From positions 4,016,501 through 4,080,500 of the forward strand of contig JBAMJR010000151.1 of assembly GCA_038501785.1 (NCBI GenBank): 64,000 nt of DNA, read 5' to 3'. The position numbers and the translations under genes are program-made. This stretch comes from Myoxocephalus aenaeus (Eukaryota > Chordata > Actinopteri > Perciformes > Cottidae). Under the pieces are notes generated by a model. It worked only from the letters and a program-made list of their open reading frames with translations, was not told where the DNA came from and made no database searches. Within the stretch, counting starts at the first letter, position 1, and each line of letters opens with the position of its first letter. This document shows, one piece after another, positions 47,899 through 60,574 of this stretch.

Positions 47899-50800
47899 TC
47901 ATTCAAACATAAGTAGGCTGGAAAGCAGCAGAACTATAGCCGGGATTAGCAGAACTTTTGGTTCATGCTGGGCTCTGGATGAGGGATTCTGGTGAGAGGA
48001 CCCTCTTGGGCTCGGAGGCCTCAGGACCAGCCTGCATGGGTTCTGCACCTCCTCTAAGGCGATCTGGACCTCACTGGGCCGGTTCAAAGTCAACTGATCA
48101 CGGACCTGGGGGAAAGACAAGAGAGGGAGGTGATGCACACTAATATAATAATTATTATTATTACGCTTTTTTATCCTTTTATTATAGCCAAAACACTCCT
48201 GTGGCCAAGAAATGGAATAAAAGCGTGCCTTTCAATTTCTTACCGACCCTTCATTTACCAGAGAAGGCTGTTCTTTTACACAAAATACAGTAATCTTATA
48301 GCTTACCCTCTCCACCTCCTCAAACACTCGCAGGAAGTTCTTTCGAAGGACATCAGCCAACTCCTTTTCAGTCCAGTTCCTTTGCAGGAGTTCCTGGATC
48401 AGGACGGGATACTTGGACACGTCCTCTAACCCCTGAGGAAAGCTGTTCACGGAAAGTCACATATTTTTGTTTTATAAAAGAAACCACTCAATCTGAGAGT
48501 TTTGTTGTGACAAAATACATTACTTATAAATGATGAATAATAAATACTACTACTACTACTACTACTACTACTAATAATAATAATCAACCCTTTTGTTTGT
48601 AACATTCCTGTTTAGGATAGATTATGTCTGTATGCGGGGAAGGGGACTCATTCAATGCCCACCATCTACTGCACCAGCTCTCTCTTTATGCTTGTTAGAA
48701 GTAAAAAGGTATTGATTTTTACCATTTTTCAGCCTGTTGACAGCTTGAGTGCCAAATTGCAGATATCATGACAGGCTAACAAAAGCAAAGCATCTGCCTG
48801 TGAAATACATTACTACTGGTTTAGATATGTGTTGTATAAATACGATTTTCTATTAACAACCACACAAGATATGTTTTTAGATTAAACATGAGACGAATAA
48901 TCAACAATCAAGCGTTAAGTATTACAACTACACATAAAATAAGGATTTTCTAGAACACGTGGTGTTTGCTGTCAGCTCTAAGAGCCAATCAGCTCTCTGA
49001 TGTGGCGACAGCCAGGCGTTTCCCATCATGCACTGGGCCAGGCAGTCCGTGGAGAGCTACTGCGGCGCCTGGCTGTAGAATCGACGGCTGGCTTGCTCTC
49101 GTGAGAGTATCGTTGACCACGTGTGAATGACGTCAGAGCAAGTCGGGAGCAAGTCGGACACAAATCTAACCGGCATGCATTGCGCGCCGATCGCCGCCGA
49201 TCGATTCTGCGCAGAACTGGCTCATCTCAAACGAGCCTATTGACACCCAGATCCAGTGCTCTCTCTCTTTTTTTTTTCCTCTCTGAGCTGCGAGCGGTCG
49301 GACCTGCGGGTTGTATGATGCCTGAGTGCGGGCTACTAACAATCTCATTTTGGAGAAAGCTGTGTAGGGGTTCTCTGCCATTTTTGTTGTCATTTCTGTT
49401 TTCTCCTGTTTTGTGGCTAGACAGGGAGGTCAGTATTGTTGTTCCTTTGTTCTACGATAGGCAAGAGATACTTTGTGTTCTAGCTAGTGTGGGGTTTTTG
49501 TTTGTTTTGGCCTTTGAGACCCTGAGGCCTATTGCTTCCATTTTGGTTTATTTACCTTTTTGTTAACTGATAAGCTGTCAACAAATTGTACTTATTGCCG
49601 CTTGAATATCTCGCCCGCCTTGTTGTTTCCCTTCCTCGTTCCACCTTTGCCAAGGCTATTTTCCCTTTATATGTGTGCTAGGCCTGTGTACCCCTCGGCA
49701 GGCCATAACAGCTTTGTTTTATTTTGTTTTCTGTGCAAGTTGTATATCTGAACATGCCCACTCATCCGAGTCATGGGATAGGAGATATGTAGATGTACTG
49801 TCCCTTAATGTAGTGCTTCCAGCTATCTGTATGTTGTGATAGCAAGGGAATATTTCTTACCCCACAGCACCTTCAAAGTCTCCTCCAATTCCTATCGACT
49901 CAGCGCCAATCACCTTCTTAATGTGATCAAAATGGTCTGCAAAACCCAGGTGGAACAGTAAATCAGTTGAGATATAATAAATACAAACTACAGATTCCCC
50001 TCAAGGCAAAAACAAACAAACATGGATGCCTCACCAGCCACATGAGAGATGTTTGCTTTGTTGCTGCAGGATATGAAGTTGTTGTGGATATTCACCATGA
50101 TCAACCCACGTTTCTTTTTCTGAAACACAAGACACAAGTGTCACTGCCACGTCTAGAGAATGACAAGAAATACATAGAGAAGCATTAACTAAAATAAGTA
50201 TGTATAAAGACATTTTTCTGACACTAGTAGCCTTTATTTCTGTCTTATTGACATTCACTAGTTGTAATGGGGAGGTGTGGTAAACATCAGGTTTATGCTC
50301 GTCTTATCTCAAATAGCCTGTAACACAGAAATCTGTGGCAAAATGATAAACACGCCCTCAAGAGGGATCTGAGGGGCCCAGAGTTGGGTTGACATAAAGT
50401 AAGAGAAATACATCCATGTCACTGCATTTTATTACTACAGGTTCATGTATTGCTTAGAAGCATATCAGAAAACGCACTGGATTTCATGATGTTTTTCTTG
50501 GTAGGCTTTCAAAAACACCCAATTTATGTTTCTTACTGTTTCCATGGTATAGCAAACATACGATGCGTAATTACATATTTTAACATATATAGTAGAAATT
50601 GATTAACTTAACTCATCCTGACATTTCTCAAAATGTTGGATAAATGAGAAAAAATGCTTGTGGTGAAGTTGCTTGAGCTTCTATTGTAAGCAAAGCACAG
50701 CCTGCTGTATATGATAAACAAACGATCTGGAGCCAATGGGAGGAGTGAAGAAGTTAATGAGTTGGTTAAACTGAAGCTGAATGAGGACATGTAATGGCTG

Positions 50801-53762
50801 CTGAAAGAGAAATTCAGAGGGTGAAAGAGACACAAGTACAGTATCATCTAACTATTAGTGTTAGCTCAGAACTTAAAATTGTCAAAAAGTACATTCAGAT
50901 TTGATTCTCTGATTATCAACCTCACAACAATCAAGATCATTTGAGTCTCGCGCATAGCACTCTGATGAAAGTATAGTAAAAATCGACTAAAGAGCAGTTG
51001 GATGAACAACACTAAGGCTCGTAAAATTATTGTAGTGTCTTATTGTCACCGTTTACAAAAACACTCACTGTGACTCATTGCTTCATTTTGGAAACTGTTC
51101 CACACACACTCAGCTGACTTGCGAATACAACACTCTAAAGTATACAAAGGGAAGTTGATCCACTGTCAATCCTAAATCTCACCCAGCATGTCATTATCAG
51201 GCTTTAACTGGTTGTAAAAATGGAACAGAAAAAAAATACAGCAATGAGATGTGAACTTGATTTCTTGATCCTGCAAATCTTCCCATATCAATTATACTGA
51301 CTGTTAGTGGGCTGAGATAGAATCATTGTTGAATTGTGGACACCCGTACAGAATTTATTTATCCTGTTTATACACAAAGAAAATCTAACTATGGAAACAA
51401 ATTGCATGTTCTTCGTCAGAGGTATAAATGAGAATTGCTATTAATGTAAATTAATCAGTGACTTGATTGATTTAAACAATCATTAATCATGCAGTGAATT
51501 AGTTTTCTCACCAGCTCAAGCAGCAGCCAGTCAGGTACGTTGCGTTCATGGCTGCACACGGAGAAGGACGATGAATGGCTAAAAATGACCGGCGCCTTGG
51601 AATGCTTCAGCGCGGTCCAGGCAGTGTCCCAAGAAGTGTGGGAAAGGTCTACGATCATTCCCAGTCTGTTCATCTCCTCGACCACAGCCTCCAGAAAACA
51701 CATTCAAAAGCCATTTAAAGTATCATGAGAAGGAAGGAAGTCAAATCAGCCAACAACAGGATATGGTTACACACACGTAAACACACTCATGCAGAGAGCA
51801 ATCGAGGAAGTCCTCAAACGACCGAGCATTTACGATGAAGAGCATTAACCAATTTCAACAATAACAAGTTCACCTTTTTTTTTGGCACAATCTACTAATG
51901 CCTAATTATGCATAATTATGATAAACGAAACAATTCTGTACAGTCATTGATATAACTGAAACATTAAGCTTACCTTCCCAAAGTGTGTCAGGCTGTTATT
52001 CTGTCTTTGATAGACATCATAAAGTTTTGAGGAGGATTCAGCCCTGCATTAAAAAAAATATATTTTCAAAACCACAAATTATGACAGTGTTGTCTTGTGA
52101 ATCTCCCACTACCATAACATCTATCCAAATACTGTTCCATTTATGGAATCTGACCTAGACAAATGAAGCTACATGGACTGTAAAGTTACAAAGAGAGTCC
52201 AAATACAGGTTAATTTGCATAAATGGAAATGAATAAAATGCAAACACATTCAACCGTTCAGTCCACCCTGTAAACAAACCCTTGTACGACAAACAAAGGC
52301 TAATGGTAAAGGAATTCTGGTTCAAGTCCGAGCTGATGAAAAAGTTCAGGCAAAATCCTTCCATGTATCCCTATTATTAATTATCTGTTGAGTCATGTAA
52401 CCATCATTAACTTTCTGCATGCTATAAATCACGTGTGACATTCTAAATACAATAATGTATTCTGATTCTGAGAAGAGAAGAGATCTCTTACTTACCAGGG
52501 TGTGTTGCAGGAATGTGTTAGGGTCATGGAGCGCACCCCGAGCTGGTAGAACATCCGCAGAGCTGGCAGGCTGCTGTCAATGGAGTGGCCCCCCTCAATA
52601 CTTATGAGACAGGCAATCTTATGCCTCATCTCAGAATTCCTCAGCTCTGCAATGACAGATGCACCTTTATTTCACATACTGTGTATATGCACATTATCCA
52701 AAATGAACGGCTCAGGGGAAAAGAGCGAAGCACAATTATTTGTTTTGTGTTAGCGAGTGTGTCAGATTCCATTCTTCACTCAAAGTAATGCTGCAAAGAT
52801 GATTATTACTTTCATGTCTCTCTTTTGCAAATATGGACCGTTAATAAGGCAAAAGTAAGGATTCATAAATAACAGGATTATGGATGTTGTTATGTACAAT
52901 CACACTTGAAACAAAAATACCCCACTCATTTATAATTGCAGATAATCAACTAGATTCAATCCCTCTTTCATCTCCATAGTGGTTTTGTAGGTAAATTGCT
53001 TGGATGCCATGTTGAGGTGTACTGTACCCTGGGCAGATGTGACCAATTCAAAGTCCCGGTACTCAGTGCACATGCGTCTGACCACATCTATTTGTTCCAG
53101 AGTCAGCCTCACAGCATCCTTCTCCTGGGCCCCACACAACACATAGACTGCAAACATCTGACAAAGGGATGCACGACACAGGAGAGAGCCAGAGATATTG
53201 AAGTTACAGAAGTGCCTGTAATTCTAGGTTTGACCTTTCTACAACAGAAACTTAGCAGATGCTTTTATTCAAACATTACTCTCTGAGACAACCTATACTA
53301 TAGAACACATTCAGGATCGGGGGTGAAAGACTGATTTATTAAGTTGCAATACCTGTGCCTGTACATGGCCTGCTTGGAGTCGGGTGATGTCGGTGGCCAC
53401 TTTGCTAATGTTGTAAAGGTTAACTTGGCTCAGCCGATTGTTGTGAAGTATCCTCAGCTGGAGAGCTAGGTCATTATGACTGAGCGATGGAGAGGGCGTA
53501 AGGAAAATGGAAGTCATTAAGAGGCATTTCAATTTGAAATCCATTAATTAATTAATTTCCACGATTAAAAATGCCATGTAGAAGAGACAATACACATAAT
53601 TTACCCATCAATAAGGGGATATCGGGACATCAAGTCATTCACTCTATCTCTCTCAGAGTATCCAGATATCAAACAAGACAGAGAGGAGAGAACCACAAGC
53701 TGTCCAAAGGACTTCATCCAGAATCCGCTTGACGCACTGTTTACACTTTTCCTGGAAAGCAT
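47899..53762 (-). CDS. dpep2: Membrane dipeptidase (DPEP family), GPI-anchored zinc peptidase, 10 coding exons
   Basis: Hydrolyses dipeptides, and in the family leukotriene D4 or cystinyl-bis-glycine, at the cell surface. Exons (minus): 53762-53605, 53479-53353, 53157-53028, 52646-52496, 52043-51974, 51688-51512, 50119-50035, 49936-49861, 48442-48307, 48105-47899; all GT-AG, 1,317 nt, 438 residues. It has a signal peptide (FGQLVVLSSLSCLIS), metal ligands His54 and Asp56 (DGHND), Glu156 (IEGGHS), His229 (DLSH) and His250 (FSHSS), substrate residues His183 (LTHSC), Arg261 and Asp319 (GGDFEG), and a hydrophobic C-terminus (LLIPAIVLLLSSLLMF) for GPI attachment. GGDFEG replaces the GGDFDG of human DPEP1. 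A second in-frame ATG at 53717 gives a 423-residue form with a more usual signal peptide. The dpep2 name rests on the slc12a4 neighbour; dpep1 or dpep3 identity is not excluded. Confidence 0.93.
48443..49860. other. Dipeptidase intron with GC-rich block of unknown origin
   Basis: Carries (ACT)n then (AAT)n at about 48547-48583, and at about 48955-49330 a GC- and CpG-rich block unlike its AT-rich surroundings. That block includes an 11-bp inverted repeat ACAGCCAGGCG / CGCCTGGCTGT (about 49009-49073) and dense GATCG/GCCG words (49186-49203). It may be an old transposon insertion; I do not recognise the family. Confidence 0.45.
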
Positions 53763-54156
53763 ATTCTGAGGAGGGAAAACACGTCAGTGCATGACATTGT
53801 CTATTTTGGATTCATAGTTCAAATAGGAAGTAGACTCACTGTACACAGATAAGTCCCTTTTTGAATATTACAGAAGTATTGCAGCGACAATTAGAAACAA
53901 AACATGATAGCATCATTGTAAAATTACTGCTTTGTGCATATGTTAAGTACTTAGAAAACATTGCACTATAACTAGTGAGGTTCAAATCCCCCATGGTATG
54001 ATGAGATCGTGAACCAGGCTCAAGTATCAGCTCATTTGATAGTTTATGAAAATGCCCACTGGACAGTAAGAACAATAATGCATCCTCATGTTCCAATAAG
54101 ACTTTATATCTATATGATAGTGGGAAACAATTCAGTTTAAACCACGATGTACTTAC

Positions 54157-54240
54157 CTGCTAGGTCGAGAAAAAAAACGTGTTAACCACCAAGTTCAACA
54201 ACTGCATAAACAGTACGAACTTTCCAGCTCTCCGCCGCAG
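54157..54240 (-). other. dpep2: Probable noncoding first exon of the dipeptidase gene (5' limit unknown)
   Basis: The start-codon exon has a good splice acceptor (TTTTCCCTCCTCAG, ending at 53766) only three bases before the ATG at 53762, so an upstream exon is required for that form. A good donor CAG|GTAAGT ends an exon at 54157. The outer boundary is a guess. A TCAAGGTCA extended nuclear-receptor half-site lies at 54294-54302. Confidence 0.45.
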
Positions 54241-54302
54241 TAAAATGTAGAGCAGACCTGTACAACAACTGGTAGTTGTGCTGACTGATGCATTCAAGGT
54301 CA

Positions 54303-57300
54303 TGGCGGGGGAAACCCAATTACTATAGTTTCCGATTTTTTACGCATTAAACCAACAGAAAAAAATTATGTAATTCTAATTCCAGACGGAATTTAACTTC
54401 TACTCCTCTCCTTGTATATTATTCACTTCTAAAGCCTGTACGCTTTATAAATATTGCAGTGAGTGCAGTTAACAGTGGTTACATATCGGATAAGCAAGAG
54501 GAGGAATTTACGAGGAGTACCTGAAAGCACCGTAGAGACCTGTGGATTTGTTGTTGCCATCTGTTGGCCAATTAATGTAATCGCTACCTTAAAAGACTCC
54601 CAGCAAGCTCCAGGTGCAGTTGCCTGCTCACCTCCCACGCGCACAACGTTTTTACGTGTGTCACGTCTGCAATGGTGATTACTTTCGAGCCACTATGTTT
54701 TGTTAAAGTATTTATTAAAAAATAAAAAAAACACGTGCTCAAATATAATACCGTCCAGATTTCCAGACAGCGTGTGTCGTAACAGAAATAATGGTTCGAA
54801 ATGCACAAGCACATGGCACTCGGATGTGACACCGAATTTCGGAAGCTTGGCCTCGGAAAGTGACACAAGTAAGTCGAAAGATAGTAAGCAGACGTGTGAA
54901 TACTGATAACGGAACAAATATTGACATAGATTAACAAACTTATTTAAAAAATGAAATAAAAAACATCTAGCATTAATTAGGTCATTTTTGCTGATGCCCA
55001 CAAGCTAGCAGTGCCAAACAACGTGTGTGTGTGGGGGGTGCTCTATCAGTTTCCAATTTAGTTTTTGAGGCAAGGGTGAAGGATTGTTGAGTTGGAGGAA
55101 GGGCTGTAGGATTTGTGTAAGTCTTGTGAACGTCGTCTCTAAAGCATGAGGGAGTTTGTTGGCCTTTGGGTCACTTTTAAGGTTGCTGGCTATTCCCCTG
55201 ACTGTCTTTTGTTTGGGAGGGCTCAGGTGGTCCCACTGAATATCTGCCTGGGGCAGGATGAGGTGGATTTTCAGGGTTATGTGCATGAATGGGTTGAGGA
55301 GCATCAGATGCATTTTGTTTTGTCACAGTATTTGTGTTGCAGCTTAATGGAATTCTTCATTAATTACATATTTTTACATCTGTGCTTTTCATACTGTGTG
55401 ACATGTCAAAAACATGTGAAACTACCTATGCTCAAATCTCAAATGTAAAAAAAACAAAACAATGATTAACTTAGGTTGACAACATAGAGCACAATACTTT
55501 GATATCAAGACTACATAATTCTTCAACCCATACATGTTTTTGTTAAAAGGTTGAACGAGCAGCTCCAGAGGCAGGTTGAACTTCCTGAGCCGGTGCAGGA
55601 GGTGCATATTCTGCTGGGTGGATTCCAGAATCCTGAAGAAAGGACTCTAGAATCCTGAAGAAAGTATTCTACAGCAGACACAAGTCAGAGTTTGGCGTTT
55701 GGAGCACACAACAAAACCGGGCAAGAACAACATCCCGAGGTAAGAGTGCATTTATCTTTAGAGGTTGTTAAATATTGATTGGTTCGCACTTCCCTTGAAT
55801 GCTATTAGGTGTTTTTTTATACATCACCCAATCAGAATGTGATAAACATCTACCAACTAAGATGTGTACGGTGGCACGGTATTTGCACGAGTTTGGTTCT
55901 TTAGCATTCAGTGGTGGAGGAGGTCTTAATAGTTTATCAGAGTAGTGATGGTAATGGTGATTTAGCTGTTAATGGGTTTGTGATAATTGTTTTTTTGGTA
56001 CTTTGGTTTTCTTTGCAGAGAGGAAAGCCACTGGTGTGTAAATAATGCATGCTCTGTGAGTGCATAACAACAAAGTGTTTAGGACCACATGTGGTGTAAA
56101 ACAAGGATGGCAATAATTTGCCATGTGGTATTTTATTTTCTCATGTAATGATAAAGGGATGCTCGTTGCCATTGTAGCATTCAAAATGAACCTTCTTTAG
56201 ACATTAATTCCTCCCATAGTTACCCTTCCTGGTCTGTGGGGGATTCAGTATGATCACATTGGCCACAGCCTTGCTAGTGTAAATTTACTAAGATAGGGAG
56301 CGTTCTATTTGCATTTTATTTTGACTGATTTTAATGACTATCTGTTGTCTAATTCAGAACCACCAGTCCAAATGCATCAGGTGATCTGGTATGGATTTTT
56401 GATACGTGTTAGGTTTTCCCTTTGTGCTGCCAGAAGCCCTAAGTAAGAGTAAATGCATCCAGGTACCACTTCACTGGAGCAATGCATGTACCTGGTTAGA
56501 TTACTTTGCTCTGCCTTCACCAGAATCGTTCCCATAAAGATACATCTGATACTGTCAACTGTAGCTTACAGTCTGGCCTGAATGCAGTGGTCCAGACCAC
56601 ATAACACAACCTCTGCTTGTACATGCTTTCAAACTTGAAATGCTCTTGTGCTTAATGAGTCTGGGGTGCTTTGAATTGGAATGAGTCTGTGTTGATGGGG
56701 AGCATCAGGGTGCCACACATTAATTTCAATTAATTTCAGCGGGAAGATGCAAATCTTGATTCCGCGGTCCACCCACTGAGATCTGGCCTTGTAGTCCGTA
56801 CTGAGGAGAGTGATTCAGCTCTGATTGGAGCACCCTAATGCTTCAATGGAGTAATCACAACTGTGTTGATATTACTCTACCAATCCTCCAACTGCGAGGA
56901 GTGGACCCCCAGCCGACACTGTTTGAATTCAAATTAACCAAATCATTTAGTCATATTGTCGACCTTGGTGTGGAATGTGAATGGCAGCCCAAAAAAAATC
57001 AAATCTCGTACTACGTTTTCACTGTTTAATGAGGGAGCTTAAGCCAAAGTATTGTCATTAGGGTTGCTGGATACTATTTTTTAAATAATGTGGTTGAAAG
57101 TACATTTTTCACTTCAGAAAATGGATTTTCTGTACATGACGCTTTCCTTAAAACCCCTAATGAAACCGTGCAGAGATAGTGTCACAGAGAAGCACTTTGA
57201 ATCACTGAGGGAAAAAAAAGACTACTGAATTAGGAAATGCCACTGGCCTCAGGTGTATTTTACCAGTAATATATATTGTGGAAATATAATTGTCCTACTT

Positions 57301-58470
57301 TTAATAATGTTTTTTGATGACTGCATAATTACATAAGTCATATCAAAAGTTTATCACTATTTTAATTAAAATGCTGAGATGATTAAAAGGTTTTAGCATG
57401 GTATTGAAAATGACAATGGTGCTGTGAATAATTTATTGTTGCTGCAGCTGTCACTTTCTATAAAATACTCTTTGTGATGAACACTGCTAAACTTCCAACA
57501 GAAGGACGATTCTAGTGAATGTTGTACACACTGTTTGGAAATCTGTGATCCTAAATGCTGTCTTCCTCTCTTCTTGATAGCTGCAGCTAGATAGCTAGAG
57601 TACTCTATTAATCCCAAAGGGACATTGTTGTGTTACAGCAGATACTTCACGTAAATCACAAACAAACTAGAAGTGCAGATCTGTGCCAAGTCGGTCTGCA
57701 ACAACCACCATTGAAATGTTTGATTGACTGAACACAACCCACAATTGACCCTTGGTTAAGTCCCTTGGTTAACACAGATCGGCTAATCGTAGCGTAGCTT
57801 CAGCCAGCTCTGACCAACTGACCCACAACTAACCAACTTTGCTCAAGAGCCTCTCATGAAATCGTTTTTTGATTTTCTTCATTTTCAGGCTAGTGATAAT
57901 ATAAATCGTTATATTCTGTAGATATTCTTCATTTCATTATTCTTCTGTCTATTAGAGTTCAGGTTGTGCGAGGTCAGTTTAACAAATACTTTCTGTGAGA
58001 AGTTTCTGTGAGAACAGTCCGGTTGTCTGTTTCTCAAGGTTCCACGCTTTGCACCACAACACTCACACCTGTTTATCAGTATATTGACATTAGGGAATAG
58101 ACTGGTCGTTGCACGTTCCAGTCTTGTGAGAAAAGATGAGAACACGGGATTCTCCTCCTCTTGACAGGACAGAGCGAATCAGATGTTAGGACGAGGAGAG
58201 ACGAACCTGTGACGATAAACTGTGTATGAAAGGCCCCACTTCCGTGGTGGGCAGTTGTTCTTTGCCCAACCTGCGTGTTGGCTGTACCACTCACTGCTTT
58301 TGCAATTGCAGCGCTTGCTACTTTACGTGTGATCATTTAGTAAATAAATTTAGAGAACGAGAGAAGTTGTCGAACTGAGTTCTTCCAGGCATCCAATAAT
58401 TGACACACGCTTACACTAGTTACGTGGATTTTGAGCTAGTTATGGTTTAACGTTGTGTAATAGTGATACT
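54303..58470. other. Intergenic, mostly unrecognised
   Basis: No gene homology apart from one LINE scrap at about 55536-55625. Open frames are short and not family-like. Confidence 0.5.
55536..55625 (-). mobile_element. CR1/L2-like LINE scrap
   Basis: The minus strand encodes HLLHRLRKFNLPLELLVQPF, which aligns with FFLRQLKKFNLPMKMMVHFY of the LINE at 11694-13527; the DNA also aligns (GGCAGGTTGAACTTC...TCTGCTGGG). Only about 90 bp remain. Confidence 0.7.
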
Positions 58471-58473
58471 CAT

Positions 58474-59170
58474 CACTAGGGATGGGTATCGTTTGGGTTT
58501 TTCCGATACCGGTGCTAAACCGATACTGGTGCCTGAACAGATACTTTTTTTATTGCCAAGGCAATTTTTTTTCTTCAAATTGAACAATATATTAACTGTT
58601 TAAAGTATACTATAAATATAAATAAATAAATAAATAAATACATACATACAAAACACTTGACTTCAAACTACAGCTTCAAACCTTTTAACTTCAAACTATA
58701 AACAATATATATATATTTAAAAAAAGAATAGACCCAAGCATCAGGTGGCCTGATTGGGACCGTGTGCAACAGAACTCAGAAACTGTTGGATTCTACAAAC
58801 TGCTGCTTTACTGGACTACACGTCATCATTAATATCAACTGGGAGAGATTTGTTCCAGGAAGCAGAGGACGGACGTTCAAAAGCTCGTGCTCGCGTCTCC
58901 AGCGATCTCTGTGTGCGCGCGCTGCGGGTGTGTGAGCGGAGCCCCGCTCCGCATGCAGGTGGACGACAGAGAGCAGAGCAGCGAGTGTGATCTGATCCGC
59001 ACTATTTTAATAGTATCGATACATCAAAATCTTATCGTTTTTAACGTACGGGTACCGCGCTACCTTTTTAGGATCTATATACCGTGCAACATTACAGAGT
59101 AGTGTAAAAAAAAAAGTATTTAAATCGGCTCAGGCACCGGAAGGAAGCACCGAAATCTGCGTTGCGTAAC
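58474..59170. mobile_element. Probable old DNA transposon remnant
   Basis: The left side reads GGGATGGGTATCG and contains repeated, partly inverted GATACCGG/GGTACCG/CACCGG words that recur at the right side (59010-59150), a pattern of a widespread fish repeat. An ATAA/ATAC repeat lies at about 58617-58650. Ends and target duplication could not be fixed. Confidence 0.4.
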
Positions 59171-59348
59171 TTGTTTTCTTGCTGAATAAGTTTGACATCC
59201 TGTTCTGAATATATATATATATCTCCCCCTTGCATACACATTTTAGACCCTTCTGTCTGCTTTTCTCTGAAATCACTTTTTGTTTTTCCAAAAGATTAGA
59301 TACTATTGTGTGGTTGGTGACAGTGTGGGCTTCATGATAGCTCTCACA

Positions 59349-59475
<127 letters not shown>

Positions 59476-59499
59476 GATCCACAAAACTTTCCATTCATT

Positions 59500-59725
59500 A
59501 GCGTCTTATCATTCATTTTGCCGTATCGCGCTCACCATTCATTCATTTCAAACCGTAACGTTAGCCTAGCTTCCAAGCCCAAGCGGCGTGCCTATTGTTT
59601 TGCTTCCGGTTGAGCTACATCCGGCGTGGTGCTCGCGAGAAAAAAATAAAAATGCGTTGACGGCGTTAAAATTGGTTTGCGTTAACGCCGTTAATAACGC
59701 GCTAATATGACAGCACTAGTATAAA
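59500..59725. mobile_element. MITE-like remnant rich in GTTAACGCC words
   Basis: TTAACGCCGTTAATAACGCG and nearby GCGTTGACGGCGTTAA form the palindromic end of a repeat type common in fish. It abuts the AG repeat. Family and left boundary uncertain. Confidence 0.4.
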
Positions 59726-60558
59726 CCCATAGTACTTAGTTAGACAGTGTATTACTAGAGAAGTATGTAGAGAGGGGTTTATCTATTGCTGTTCTAAAAA
59801 ATAAGCTGCTTAAGAAAACTACCATGTTTTTTTTTTTCAATGATTATATTGATAGCATTTTCCAATTACACAGATAAGACCCAGAGGCAGCAGCTGTTCA
59901 TCACTCTATCAGTACTGAGTAGAAGACTAAAGAATGTTAATATGCAACCCAAGTGCACTGCACCATATACTTGGATGGTTTTCACTTCTGCGCACAGCCA
60001 GTATATTGGAACAGTTCAGTCACCATATTAATCACAGCATAATTGCATTCCCCCCACATTGTACAGCAGCGTGGGTGTCTTTCCATTCTTACTTTTATTT
60101 CACAAATATCGGTTCATAATAAGTGTAGCCTCTCCTGTTTCTCATCAGTGCCTTTTAGAAAAAAACTCTACAGAGTATATCATGATGAGTGCTTTTCATA
60201 ATATAGGAGACCTCCTTTATACTTCAAATTCGTTAAGCTAATTGAATCTGAAGTCCTCTCATTATTGCGAGGGGGAGGGAATGATGATAAAAGGGTAGAA
60301 TGTAGTCTTTACACTTGACATTAAAGGAGAAAAAGCAACATTTCGGTGGGCTGGCAAAGAGATTTCCATTAACGATGAAAAGAAAAACACTGCACACAGC
60401 TTTCATTAATAATTTATGATTACAGATATAATTTATTCGGTGACCATTTAGCTTTGTTGTGCAAACCCTCTAGTGCACAGGACCAAAGATATACCAATAA
60501 TATCATCCTTCACTAAAGACGTGTATCTTTTTCTACATTTTACTTTGAACTTATTCCT

Positions 60559-60574
60559 CCACCAGGGGGCAGCA
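60559..60574 (+). promoter_or_regulatory. CTCF-like motif
   Basis: CCACCAGGGGGCAGCA matches the vertebrate CTCF core (CCASYAGRKGGCAG) at essentially every position. Occupancy cannot be judged from sequence. Confidence 0.5.
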
